A stretch of 64,000 nucleotides of DNA from Phytophthora sp. 'mugwort'. Taxonomy: Eukaryota > Oomycota > Peronosporomycetes > Peronosporales > Peronosporaceae. The notes beneath the pieces are model-generated. The model was not told the origin of the DNA and searched no databases. It was given only the letters and a program-made list of their open reading frames with translations. Shown here in pieces: positions 25,592-37,299 of this stretch. The translations under genes were made by a program, and so were the position numbers. Position 1 is the first letter of the stretch. Every line of letters begins with the position of its first letter. The DNA is taken from positions 645,001 through 709,000 of the forward strand of contig JAUCEF010000010.1 in assembly GCA_033558025.1 (NCBI GenBank), in the 5' to 3' direction.

Positions 25592-25941
25592 TATTGACGG
25601 TTACCGGTTTGGTATCAGTTATTAGCCGTGAACCGGTTAACCCGAACCGGTCCAATCCGAACCCACGTTGATTATGGTGATTACGGTAAGTTGTTTACGC
25701 CACCGATGATTAGACGAGTAGGATGATTGGACGAACACCGGTGAGTGATGGTTGATTAGATGCACTAGGTGATAGGACGCAGGGTCGCGTGTCTATAACA
25801 GTAGGGTGTAAGCTCCAACAATTCAATCACTTTCGAATCTTCATTCTACCCCTCAAGTGCCTTCGCTCCGGTCCCGCCGTCTGCGACGTCCCTCCCTCCG
25901 CTTCGTACAAGCTTCGTGTCCAAGATCCATACCTTTCATCA
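25592..25941 (+). repeat. 5' LTR of copia copy D
   Basis: 350 bp, TATTGACGG to TTTCATCA. Differs from the 3' LTR at about two sites (for example CAGTTATTAG against CAGTCATTAG). The primer-binding site follows at 25942. Confidence 0.93.
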
Positions 25942-25945
25942 GGTT

Positions 25946-28900
25946 ATGAGCCCAAGCACCATGTCCTCTGCCCAAGACGCCTCGACCAAGGTCTCCTTTG
26001 ACAAGTTCAACGGGGACAACTACGCGACGTGGAACCGCTACATGCGTGGCGTGTTCCTGACCAAGTCGACGTGGCATGTCGTGAACCGTGAGACGACGCC
26101 AAGCTACACGGACTCGCGGGCCAAGGACGACTACGTCAAGTTGAGCAACATCGCTTTCGGACTGATGCTGCTCCACATGGACGCGGACTACCACCATGTG
26201 GTCGACGACTGCGAGGAAGCGTGGGTTGCCTGGTCGCGCCTGAAGACGCTGTACGGTGGTTCGCAGAAGGCTGGACGCATCTACCTGAAGCGACAGCTCT
26301 TCAGCATGGAGATGTCGGAAGGCGGCAATGTGTTGCATCATTGCAACGAGGTCCTCAACATCAGCGCCAAGCTCAGCAGCATCGGTGCCAAGATGGAGGA
26401 CGAGGACGTGGCGATCTGCTTGTTGCGCAGCCTCCCCAAGAGCTACGAGAACGTCGTGCTGAACTTGGAGATGAGCAGCGCTGAACTGCGGTCGCAAGAC
26501 GTCGTGAAGGTGCTCACGAATGAGCACATCAAGAGACAAGGCGAGAAGACGGCGACGGTGAAGACTGAGAACGCGGCCAAGGCGTTCAACACCGACCGAG
26601 AGTCTCGCCAGTGTACGTACTGCGGAAAAGTGGGGCACACGATTGACAAGTGCTGGACCAAGCAGAAGGACGAGAACCGAGGGCCGAGACGCGGCGGCAA
26701 CGGCCGTGGACGCGGGGCCAACAACATCCAGTGGAGAAATGACAGCAACGGCTACGACTACGACTACGATCGAGTAGCGTTCGCGGTTTCACTGGAATGT
26801 GGGGTTTCGACGGGCAAGAATGTGTCCGGGATGTGGGCGGTCGACAGCGGCGCAACGCACCACATCTGCAACGACAAGACCAAGTTCGTCCATTTGATTG
26901 AGCGGAACGAAGGCGAACTTTCGGTGGCCGACGGCAACAAGGCGGCCATCATGGGTGTGGGGACCATCGTGGAACAAGTGGTTCTGCCCAATGGCGACGA
27001 GCGCGAGATCGAGATCAAGAACGCGCTGTACGTGCCAGGCATGAGCAAGAATCTGCTTTCGGTACCGCAGATCAACAAAAGTGACAAGTTTCAAGTGGTG
27101 TTCGACGGCACCAAGATGCAGATTGCGCACAAAGGCTCCAAGCAAGTGGTGGCGACGGCAAACCTCATGGATGGACTCTACTGGCTTCAGACGCCTCAGC
27201 GATCGGCGAATGCGGCGACGAGTGGCAAGACTATCGACCTGCACGCGCGCATGGGTCACGCTCCGGTTGAGGTGCTTCGCAAGATGGTCGACAACCACAT
27301 GATCAAGGACGCGAAGGCACCTTTCAAGTCGAGCGGACCAAGTCTGTGTCGTGGTTGCCAGCAAGGTAAAATGGTCCAAAAACCATTCCCAAGCAACCGT
27401 GACAAGCGTCGCTACGACACATTTGAGCTGCTCCACTTCGACATCTGCGGACCCATGGAGGAAAACTCGCTTGGCGGCAGCAAGTACCTGCTACTGATCG
27501 TGGACGAAGCCAGTGGATGCATGAAGGGTTTCTGCCTGCGTGCCAAGTCGGAGAGCGAAGACTGCATCAAGACGTACATCATGAAGGTGCAGAAGCAGTT
27601 CGGCAAGAAGGTCAAGTTTGTGCGGCACGACGGAGCTCGTGAGTTTGCGACCAACTCGCTCAACGACTTCTACGAAGACGAAGGCATCGAGCAGCAAACC
27701 ACGGTTCCGTACGCGCACCAGACGAACGGCACGGCAGAGCGAGCTATCCGAACTATCGTCACGATCGGCCGCAGCATGCTGCATCACGCTAAGCTGGACA
27801 AGTGTTTCTGGGCTGAGGCGGCCATGACTGCCATCTACGTGAAGAATCGTCTGCCGTCACCCAAGATCGAGCACAAGACTCCGTTCGAGATCGTTTACAA
27901 CTCCAAGCCGAGTGTGAAGCACATGCGTGTGTTCGGCTGTCGGACGTACGTCCTGACCCCGAAGGAGAAGCGGCTCAAGTGGGATCCCAAGGCTCGCGCC
28001 GGTTGTTTCTGGTTTACGAAGAAGTGTCCAAGGCGTATCGACTTTATGACATCGAGGCGGGGCAGGTGGTTATCAGTCGCGATGTCAACTTCGATGAGTC
28101 GACCTTTGAATGTTCACCGACGATTTCCGATGAAGGTGTCGACGACCTGGACTTCGACTCGCTCGACATCGACAATGATGGTTTCCGCCAAACGGAGTAC
28201 ACGCAGGCAGGGAAGCGCAAGAGCCGCCCGAGTGACGAAGATGAAGCTGCCAGAAGACCGCGCGCTGTGCGTCACCGACCTGGACTGGAAGAAGCAAGTG
28301 CGCCGAATGACTCCCCTGCGCACCGAGCAGACGCAGATGAAAGAGAAAAATCTGAAGACCAAGATGAAGAATCGACTCCACCAGTTTTTTGGCGTGCAAG
28401 TGCCAATGCCGTCGAAGCAGGCGATCTATCGGAGCCGACGACATTCCAAGAAGCGGTGAACGGCCCCGACCAACTGCACTGGCGCAAGGCGATTCGTGCT
28501 GAGCTCGAATCGATGCGACTTCGTGGTGTGTTTCGTGCTGCCAAGTTGCCTAACGGACAACGCGCCATCGGCACCAAGTGGGTGTTCAAGATCAAGCGCA
28601 AAGCGGACGGATCGATCGAGAAGTACAAGGCGCGCCTCGTAGCCAAGGGGTTCAAGCAGAAGTACGGCATCGACTACACCGAGACGTTCTCGCCCGTGGT
28701 CAAGTACGTGACGCTGCGCATGATCATCGCGATTGCCAAGTATTTTGGCTGGCCCCTCGACCAACTCGACGTGGTGACAGCTTTCCTGTACGGGATAATG
28801 AAAGAACTGGTGTTCTGCGCGGTCCCCGAAGGTGTTGATCTCGACGGTGACTTCGACTGCCTGGAATTGGTGAAGGCGATCTACGGTCTCAAGCAAGCTT

Positions 28901-29982
28901 CGCGCGTGTGGAACGAGACCTTCGACGAGTTCGTGTGCTCCATCGGCTTTCAAGTATCGGCGTTCGACCCGTGCCTCTACATCAAGATCGTTGACGGTCA
29001 CTGCGTGCTAGTGCTGGTCTACGTGGATGACGTGCTGATTACCGGAAGTTCACCCGAACTGATCTCACGCACGAAGACCGACCTCAAGACACGCTTCGAG
29101 ATGACCGACAGCGGCAAGTGCGCGTTCGTTCTTGGGATCGAATTGGTGGACGGCCCGGACGGCAGCGTGACGATGTGTCAGCGCCGCTATGTGGATGACA
29201 TTCTCAAGCGTTTTGGTATGGACGAGTGCAAGGCCGTGGTGAGTCCCGTCGACATAAGCACTCGACTGATTTCAAGTGACGCAGCGACCAAGGTGAACGC
29301 TCCGTTTCGCGAAGCTGTTGGTGCTCTGATGCACTTGATGACTGCCACGCGCCCGGACATCGCGTACGCCGTTGGCTATGCGTCGCGCTTCATGGAGAAC
29401 CCTCAAGAAGAACACTGGGTTGCGGTCAAGCGTATCTTTCGCTACCTGCAAGGCACCAAGACGCATGGGATCTGCTTCAAGCCGGGTGACAACATCGACT
29501 TTCGCGGGTACTCGGACGCGGACTGGGCTGGCGACCTCGCGGACCGCAAGTCGACTTCCGGCTACACGTTCATGCTAATGGGTGCACCAGTGAGCTGGGG
29601 AAGCAAGAAGCAGTCAAGTGTTTCGCTGTCTACGAGTGAGGCGGAGTACATCGCACTCAGTCTGGCGATCCAAGAGGGCAAGTGGATTCATCGCCTGCTG
29701 CGCGAGATTCTGGCGGCCGCTAATGAGACTGGACCCGAGCTCATGATCCGCGAAGACAACCAGTCGTGCATCAAGATGACGAAGAACCCAGTAAACCACG
29801 GTCGCGCCAAGCACATCGACATCAAGTACCACCACATCCGCGATGAAGTGAAGCGCGGTGAAGTCAAGCTCGAGTACTGCGAGACTTCTGTGATGCTAGC
29901 GGACATCATGACGAAGGCTCTCGCGGGACCACGCCATACGGATCTGACGGCGGCTCTCGGCATTCGTGGGACTTCGCATTGA
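25946..29982 (+). pseudogene. gag-pol polyprotein of copia copy D, one frameshift
   Basis: Gag starts [10 protein letters not shown] and carries the private variant [15 protein letters not shown]. Zinc knuckle [14 protein letters not shown], protease [11 protein letters not shown], pre-integrase [12 protein letters not shown], integrase FDICGPM / RHDGAREF / NGTAERA, RT YVDDVLITG and RNase [10 protein letters not shown] / STSEAEYIALS / EDNQSCIKM are all present. The first frame leaves the coding phase at about 28005, where one T is missing compared with copy B (GCCGGTTGTTTC against GCTGGACTGTTCC), and closes at 28459 after a meaningless tail. The correct frame resumes and runs to 29982. Apart from this shift the copy looks competent. 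Confidence 0.95.
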
Positions 29983-29989
29983 GGGGGCG

Positions 29990-30339
29990 TATTGACGGTT
30001 ACCGGTTTGGTATCAGTCATTAGCCGTGAACCGGTTAACCCGAGCCGGTCCAATCCGAACCCACGTTGATTATGGTGATTACGGTAAGTTGTTTACGCCA
30101 CCGATGATTAGACGAGTAGGATGATTGGACGAACACCGGTGAGTGATGGTTGATTAGATGCACTAGGTGATAGGACGCAGGGTCGCGTGTCTATAACAGT
30201 AGGGTGTAAGCTCCAACAATTCAATCACTTTCGAATCTTCATTCTACCCCTCAAGTGCCTTCGCTCCGGTCCCGCCGTCTGCGACGTCCCTCCCTCCGCT
30301 TCGTACAAGCTTCGTGTCCAAGATCCATACCTTTCATCA
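29990..30339 (+). repeat. 3' LTR of copia copy D
   Basis: 350 bp, TATTGACGG to TTTCATCA. The next bases are GGT, which are also the first three bases of this family's primer-binding site, and then unrelated sequence. Confidence 0.9.
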
Positions 30340-33300
30340 GGTGCTCGAGGAGCGCGACCTGTGGGAAGTCGTATGCGGTGATACGAAGCTGGAGAGCTGC
30401 ACCACGGCATTGGATCAAGCGGCATTCAAGCGAAAGTCGCGCAAGGCGATGGCGACCATCTGCCTCGCGTTGTAGGATTCGCAGCTACTGTTGGTCCGGT
30501 CGGCGAGTGGTGCACATTATGCATGGTCAAGGCTGGAAGGACACTTCGAGAAGGAGAGCTTGGCCAATAAGCTCTTCCTTCGTCGACGTTTCTTCACGAC
30601 GATGATGTCGACGTTTCTTCACGACGATGATGGACGAAGGTGATGATGTGCTGGAGCACATCAACAAGATCAAGACGCTGGCGGAACAGCTCGACGCGGT
30701 GGGCGCTCCGGTCAGCGAAGACGACTTGGTGATCACGCTTCTGGGAAGTCTCAGCGAGTCGTACCAGTTCCTCATCACGGCGTTGGAGTCAAGGGTCGAC
30801 TCGCTGTCGTGGGAACTCGTGACGTCTCGGCTGCTGCATGAGGACATGAAGCGCAAGGAGCAAGGTGGTGGTGTTGCGTTCCTGACGAGCGACAGCGGAA
30901 AGCGCAAGGGTCGTCAGGCGCCGAAGACGAGTGCCTGCCATACTGTGGCGAACAATGGCATTGGATCGCCAAGTGCCCTGTGAGGACGCGAGAACGCGGG
31001 ACGCCAAAAAATACAGCGTGCAAACGTCGCTCAAGTGGAAGAAGAATCGAGTGACGACTACCTGTTCTCGGTTGGTGGCAAGGGCACCAAGTCGAGTGAA
31101 GCTTGGCTGGTCGACTCCGGTGCGACGCAGTACATGACGTACTCCAAAAAAAAAAAGAGTACATGAAGAATTACAAGAAGATCTCTCCGGTGGACGTAGG
31201 CCTCGCGGACGATGGTGTTGTTCAAGCGGTGGGGACCGGCGACATTCTGATGTCGATGAAGACGCCACAAGGGATCAAGAAGGGTGTGTTTACCAGTGTG
31301 TGGCACATCCCGAAGTTGTCACGGAACTTGTTCTCCGTTGGACGCTTCACCAAGGATGTTGGTCCGGTTACGTTCGAATCCGACGGATGCTTCACCACGG
31401 CAAGAAGCATCAAGTGGAAGCTTGTTGAGCGCGCGGGCAAGGGACTGTTCAATTTGTGCATGACTCCGATCATGCCGGACGAGGCCAACATGTTAAGCTC
31501 GAAGGATCGCAATGGGGATACCACTTCGTACCTGTGGCACCTTCGGCTTGGGCACATTGGCCACGGCGGTCTAGACACCATCGTCAAGAAGGGCTATGGC
31601 GTTGGGATTGACATTGCCGCAGTGAAGAAGTGGGAGCTCTGTGATGAGTGTGCACTCGGCAAGCAAACTCGAGTGAGCTACATGCCAAAGTCACCGAGCC
31701 ACGCCCGAAAACTGCTGGAGTCATCCACAGCGATGTGTGTGGTCCCATGCAGTCGTCGTCGTTTAGCGGTAAACGCTATTTCGTTACGTTCATCGACAAG
31801 TACTCGCACTTTTGTGTGGTGTATTTACTTCGAAACAAGTCGGAAGTGGAGGACAAGTTTGCCGAGTTTGTCGCTTATGCGGAAACCCAAACTGGCAAAG
31901 TTGTGAAAACACTCCGCTGCGACAACGGTGGCGAATATACGTCAGACAAGATGGCCAAGTTCTGCAAGCGTCGCGGTATCGAACAGAAGTTCACGCCACC
32001 CTACACTCCGCAGTTGAACGAGGCGGTGCAACGAATGAATCGAACGCTGGTGGAATGCGCGCGCTGCATGTTGGAGCATGCAGAATTGTCCGAGTCGTAT
32101 TGGGGGGAAGCTGTGGTGACCGCTACTTTTTGAAATCGGTATCCGACGCGCGCTACCAGCGACGACAAGTCGCCGCACCAAGTTTGGATCGGGAAGAAAC
32201 CGTTGCTGGCAAACCTGAAGGTATTCGGTTGCAATGCGTACGTGACGATCCCGAAGGAGAAACGCACCAAGCTCGACGCTCGAGCAGTACAATGTCGTTT
32301 TCTCGGGTACTCGGAGCATGATAAATCGTTTCGCTTCGAGGTGATTAAGAGCGGTCGCGTACTGGTCAGTCGCGATGCGCAGTTTATGGAGGACGTTTTC
32401 GACGGTGGGAGACGCAGTTACGACCAAGAGCGCTGTCGTTAAACTTCAAGATGAAGTGTCAACAGACCAAGAAACATCGTCCGAAGATGAGTCTCAAGAC
32501 GATTCGGTGCCGCTCCAAGCCTTTGAGCCCGCGCAAAGCGACACCAGCGGACGAAATCGCTTGAAAAGTATGTGGAAATTCCACGAAGTAAGCGACAAAT
32601 CCGACTGCAGACACTGGAAGAGATGTCAGCGGTCGCAAGAGGAGAAGAAGACTACGAAGCGGCCTATGTTGTGGATTCAGTGAGAGAAATGCCGACCACG
32701 TTCAAGTCGGCGATGGAATCCAGCAACGCGGCCAAGTGGAAGAATGCGTGTGAATCAGAAGTCAACTCGCTTAGCAAGAACAAGACATGGGTGTTGGTGC
32801 TACTGCCAAAGGGTTCGCAAGGCAATCGGCTGTCGATGGGTGTTTCGCATCAAGGAGATTCAAGCTGGAGAGATCGAGTGATTCAAGGCGCGACTAGTGG
32901 CCAAGGGATTTTCACAGAAGTACGGCATCGACTATGAAGAGACGTTTGCGCCGGTAGCCAAGTTCAGTCGATCAGGATTCTGCTCAGTTTGGCGGCTAAG
33001 TACAACCTGACGGTGCACGAGATGGATGTCAAGACAGCTTTTCTCAACGGACTACTTGACGAAGACATCTACATGGCGCAGCCGGATGGATACGTCGATG
33101 AAGTTCACCAGACTATGTCTGCCAGCTTAAGCGCTCCCTTTACGGTCTGAAGTCGCCGCGGATGTGGAATCAGACCATCGCCAAGTTCATGCTCGAAATG
33201 GGGTTCACGAAGTGCGAAGCCGATCACTGCATCTACGTCAAGTAGGATGACCAAGACATGATCTTCGTCGCACTCTATGTCGACGACCTGGTCCTCGCAT

Positions 33301-34313
33301 GCAACAACGACGAGCTGCTCCAGATGACAAAGAAGGCACTAAGTGAGCGGTTCGAGATGACAGACCTCGGCCAAGTCAAGTACTTCTTCGGCATGGAAAT
33401 CGATCAAGGTGTGACGACAGGGAAGGTGTCCATGCGTCAGACCAAGTTTGCGAAAGACATTCTGGAGAAGTTTGGCATGGAGAACAGTAACCCCGTCAAG
33501 ACGCCGCAAGATCCAGGACTCAAGTTGACCAAGGCCATGTGCGAAGGAGGCTGCAAGCACGAGGAGACCATGGCAAAGATGCCGTACCGCAATGCTGTCG
33601 GCTGCCTGTGTATCTCATGGTGGGGACTCGACCGGACCTCGCTACTGCCGTGGGAGTCCTCAGCCAGTTTGCTTCAGATCCTTGTCCGACACATTGGCAG
33701 GCGCTCAAGAGGGCTTTCAGGTACATTCAAGGGACGAAGGCACACGGTATCGAGTTCCAAGCCACCTGCAAGGACGGACTCGAAGGATACTCGGATGCAG
33801 ATTGGATTGGCGGCGTGGAAACTCGACGGAGCACAAGCGGCTACGCGTTTATGATGAACGGCGGGCGCATCAGCTGGAGAAGCAAGAAGCAGCGCACCGT
33901 GGCGCTGGCATCGACGGAGGCGGAATACATGGCGCTGACTGAAGCAGCACAAGAGGCGATTTGGCTGAAGGCATTTCTGTGTGAACTCGACGAGATGAAG
34001 AACGATGAAGCAGTCAAGATTTACGGGGATAATCAAGGGCTCCATCGCGTTGGCCAAGAACCCCGAGTTTCAAAAGCGCACCAAGCACATCGACATCCGC
34101 TACCACTTTGTTCGCGAGAAAGTGGAAGACGGCCAAGTGGTGTTGCAATATTGCTCGACGAAGGACATGAAGGCAGATCTGATGACCAAGCCGATTACTG
34201 CTATTCCGTTCGAATACCTTCGAAGCATGCTGAGAATCCGAGCACCAAGCGCTGCCGAGCCGAGTGGGAGTGTTGTCAAGGAGGCGTCTCGTCCAGCCCC
34301 GGCGTACCAGTAG
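30340..34313 (+). pseudogene. 5'-truncated, decayed gag-pol of a different Ty1/copia family (copy E)
   Basis: Homology to copia polyproteins can be followed across several frames. Gag fragment (EERDLWEVVCGD, then LLGSLSESYQFLITALES at about 30740); CCHC knuckle near 30930; protease WLVDSGATQYM at about 31105; pre-integrase YLWHLRLGHIGHGG and CDECALGKQ; integrase SDVCGPM and RCDNGGEY; RT ([27 protein letters not shown] at about 33280); RNase H (YSDADWIGG, STEAEYMALTEAA). Lesions include a 25-bp tandem duplication at 30582-30631, an A11 run at 31146-31156, a shift near 31700, stops in RT such as 33243-33245, and a shift near 34040. The expected integrase catalytic Glu in NGVAER-type motifs reads Gln (NEAVQRMN). 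There is no 5' LTR or primer site: the sequence begins abruptly at the LTR of copy D. Confidence 0.88.
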
Positions 34314-34555
34314 AAACCCGTATGGCCTTAAAGTCCGTGGAGCCATAATCATTCACGTGATTATGTTCACTGATGATGGCACATGGATTACGGGACGCTG
34401 TTGACGTGTCGACGATTACGCAACACGTGGGTACAAGATGTGGGTACAAGATGGGATACGACGTGTCACTCGCTGATTGGCTGGAAGAACTCAGTAGCCA
34501 GTAAGGAATCCAGTAGTTTTTATTCAGTAGGTAGAAGAGAGACTTAGAGTTGCAC
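34314..34555 (+). repeat. Probable 3' LTR remnant of copia copy E
   Basis: Non-coding stretch after the end of the RNase H frame. It contains a 13-bp tandem direct repeat (GTGGGTACAAGAT at 34427-34439 and 34440-34452) and ends at about TTAGAGTTGCA, where gypsy coding sequence on the opposite strand begins. Its place makes an LTR likely, but no partner LTR is in the window to prove it. Confidence 0.4.
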
Positions 34556-35404
34556 TCTGCCTCGTTCACAGTCAGATCCGGGGCATAACCGGATCTGGCC
34601 TTCAAAACCGTCCACTCAGGTAACTTCCATAAAATCGCACTATAGGCCCCGCCACCTCGTTTTATTCGTGCAGATCCGTCAAACCCACCACAAACAGCCC
34701 CTCGTTCGCGCCTATTACTGGGATTGGTGCTTGGATCTGACGGCGTGGATCTTTCCTGGGTGCGATCGCGATCAAAGCCTCGTCCACCTTGGACCGAGGT
34801 GTAATGCTGGCGGCGATCGTCCTCAAGATCTCATCTTCTCCCTTGGTACACTTCTCGATCTCGAGTGTCCATGGCGACAGGAGTGCAGCCCATTGACCTA
34901 ATCGTCCCTGGAGACCAGGCGATCTGAAGAGCCATACCAGCGTCGAGTGTCTGGTCAAGATCCGGATCTGTCGTCCAACCAACATGTTGTAGTTCAGATC
35001 TAAAATTCGCAACGAGGCCAACATTTCCTTCTGTACCACGTTGTAATTGAGTTCATTCGACTTCAACGTACGACTCGCGAACATCACTGGGTGGTACACG
35101 CGATCGTGCTCTTACATTAGAGCGGCCGAGATCGCCCACTCACTGGCATAAACAACTACCACCGGTTGACGATCTGGATCGAATGACGCAAGATCGGAGT
35201 AGCGGCGATCTTCTCTTTCAGTTTGTTAAAATATCTGGACGCCCGAATCCACTTCTCGTCTGCTGCACTCAGGACTGTCTTCGGCTGATCGGGTAGAGGA
35301 TGCCCGGATCTGTCTGGATCTGGAACGTCCAAATCGAGATTAGGGAAAATTTCACGGAGAGCCTGACGGAGATCTTGACTCTTTCTCAGCTCATTAAACT
35401 CCAT
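34556..35404 (-). pseudogene. Ty3/gypsy pol fragment (RT C-terminus and RNase H), second gypsy copy
   Basis: On the minus strand the frame 35404-35156 holds the end of an RT domain (EKWIRASRYFNKLKEKI), and 35099-34662 holds the RNase H-like region (YHPVMFASRTLKSNELNY, LTRHSTLVWLF, LGQWAALLSPW). A further piece (WTVLKARSGYAPDLTVNEAE) ends at about 34556 against copy E. The same motifs occur in the larger gypsy copy at 39168-40100 (FTSRTLKSNELNY, DMTVNEAEY), so the two are related but not identical copies. It is truncated on both sides. Confidence 0.85.
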
Positions 35405-35409
35405 TTCAC

Positions 35410-36823
35410 GCCAGGGGCGACTTCGTCAAGTCACGCAGGTTGAAGCCGGAACGCGCCAAGAAGCTGACCGTCTCCGCGTGGAGGTCCAGGGTTTCGGCGA
35501 TCTGCGGGCGCGCTACGCCTTGCTGGAAGAAACCAGCGCGGAGGCGTACACCCGCCTGCAAGACTATGCCCTCGGTCCGGAGCGTCGTTTATCCGACCAA
35601 TGCAGTTCCGCTCCAGCCGATCCGTCCAGGGCTGCCCCTTTCCTTGCGCAAGATCTGCAGGATCTGCGGGATGCAGCGACCGGGCTGAGGCAGCCATCGG
35701 TGATGGGGACTACGGGTTCCCAGGCACAGGATTCGGATCTAGTTCCAATCCCGGTTCCAGCTCCCACTGTAGTGGATCCGACACCAAGCTCGTCGACGCG
35801 GACGCGATCTTCGACGACGACGACGACGAACTAACAAATGGCTCTGGCGCGATCCCAATCCGACGCCAGTCGACGTAGTTTTTCAGCAGATATCTCCGGT
35901 GGCGAGGGATCTCAAGCTATGTCCATCCTGGTCGACCAAGATCCGAACTCTGCCGAAGCGGAAGAAGAGGTGGATGGTGCGACTCAGGCGGCCGGTACAC
36001 CTGATCTGACCCCTTCTGCCGTTATACCCGCCATGGATCGCGCTTCCCGGCCGTTCGGTTCTGAGGACAGTTTTCTCCCTGTCTTCCACCAGCCGCGGGT
36101 CGTGATCGCGGAAGAGGTAGCACCTTGGAATCCTTCCCAGATTAGTGTGATTACCCCCGATACCCTCACGCCCCGGATCCTGGTCGACAACCGGGTGCTC
36201 CCGGCCGGGTGGATGTTTCCTGACAGTACCAGTCGTGGTGGGGGAGGGCAACTGGATCTTTCGCGTTACGCTCCGGGCTTGCTCACGAAGGAGAACATAC
36301 TGGCGCTGTACAGGGAGGAGCCATGGAAGGCCCTTGACGTGCCAGCCTTGGAGTCGCTGACTTTTGATCCAGCCAGATCCGCCGAGGTGGCAGCGCTTGC
36401 CACGTGTTATCGTGTCTACGAGGAGGATCACCGTCAGGCCTACTGGGAAGTTAGGCACTCCTTCCCGATTCCAAAGTCCGAGCGCGACGCGCACGCGTGG
36501 TTCGCGTCTTTCTACCGTGGGCGCAAGAATCGGAGCTCGCACGCTGGAGAAAAGTTCCGGAATCTGCAAAATCAGATCTTCGAGAAAGCCCGCCGGACAG
36601 GCTGCTGCGGCCTGGACCTGCTGCTAGATCCGGTGTTCATGCATTTTTCCTTTGCAGTCCGAAGAAACAGCATGGTTTACCGGACGCGAGGCGGTCACAG
36701 AGGGACGGGATCCGCCCCAAGATTTGATCGCGGCTCTCGCGGACTGTGATAGGAGCGCCCCGTGGCGCAATCACTTCCGCACGGATCCGCATGAAGTTTT
36801 CTCCGTCCGCTCCGGATCATGAG
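35410..36823 (+). pseudogene. Unrecognised retroelement-like ORF (coiled coil, acidic and globular parts), broken
   Basis: A + strand frame is open from about 35410, without its own start, to TAA at 35832-35834. It resumes in the same frame at ATG 35838 and runs to 36749, so the TAA looks like a nonsense change within one ORF. The first part is charged and coiled-coil-like (QVEAGTRQEADRLRVEVQ), with a low-complexity Pro/Ser/Thr end. The second part has an acidic stretch (EAEEEVDG) and a globular region (ILALYREEPWKALDVPALES, AHAWFASFYRG). After a frameshift near 36655 a matching continuation (ETAWFTGREAVTEGRDPPQD) runs to a stop at about 36822. I do not recognise the family. Placement between gypsy fragments suggests a Gag or ORF1 of another retroelement; it could also be a captured host gene. 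Confidence 0.5.
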
Positions 36824-37299
36824 TAGTCTATATCGTATGCCACTAACTTGGTAACAGTAATGATCCGTCTTGCATGTAGCAATCCATTCAATATCCATCT
36901 TGCTTCGGTTAATTTGTCTTGCATATGCCGTATCTTGGTCGTTCTCAGATCCTCCGTTCATCGTCGGATCCGAGATCCTTGCAGCGAACTTAGTTATTTC
37001 ACCAGGTCCGCATCTCTGGTCACATGTACACTCACTCTCCTTTCCATCTTTAGGCATGCAGCCTCCCTGCATCCTCTCTCTCGCTTCGTCCGCTGTGGCG
37101 ACCAACTCGCCAGACGGGAATCCTCCTCCTTCTTCTCTCACGGCCTTCCCGCGGAGCTTCTACCTACTCGTCACGTCCACCAACGAATAGTGAACGTGGA
37201 TCCTCATCCTTCACACCTACAGCCTTCCGGCAAGCCTTCAACCTCAGTATCACCTGCAGCAACCACCATGCTGTCGTGGCTTCCACCACTTAAGCTTCC
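36824..37299. other. About 475 bp without a convincing gene; possible gypsy LTR
   Basis: Lies directly downstream (minus-strand sense) of the gypsy integrase/chromodomain end, where a 3' LTR would be expected. By eye it shows no match to 45560-46300, the region upstream of gag, so no LTR pair could be established. Reading frames across it look random. Confidence 0.3.

Larger units (their letters stand above)
25592..30339 (+). mobile_element. Ty1/copia LTR retrotransposon, copy D (nearly intact, no right target duplication)
   Basis: 4748 bp with TATTGACGG-type LTRs, the same subfamily as copy B. The left flank is the array (CTTGC at 25587-25591), but the right LTR joins a different decayed copia sequence (GGTGCTCGAGG) with no CTTGC. 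The expected array continuation is missing, so a rearrangement or deletion followed insertion. The body has a single obvious lesion, a one-base loss near 28005. Confidence 0.95.

Noticed and set aside
28005..28459. C-terminal tail of the first frame of copy D as a true protein end
   Set aside because: It is out-of-frame reading after a one-base loss; the correct pol frame continues in parallel from 27979.
36695..37141. 148-codon minus-strand frame downstream of the gypsy integrase
   Set aside because: No retroelement or host motif; it more likely lies in a non-coding end or LTR of the gypsy element.
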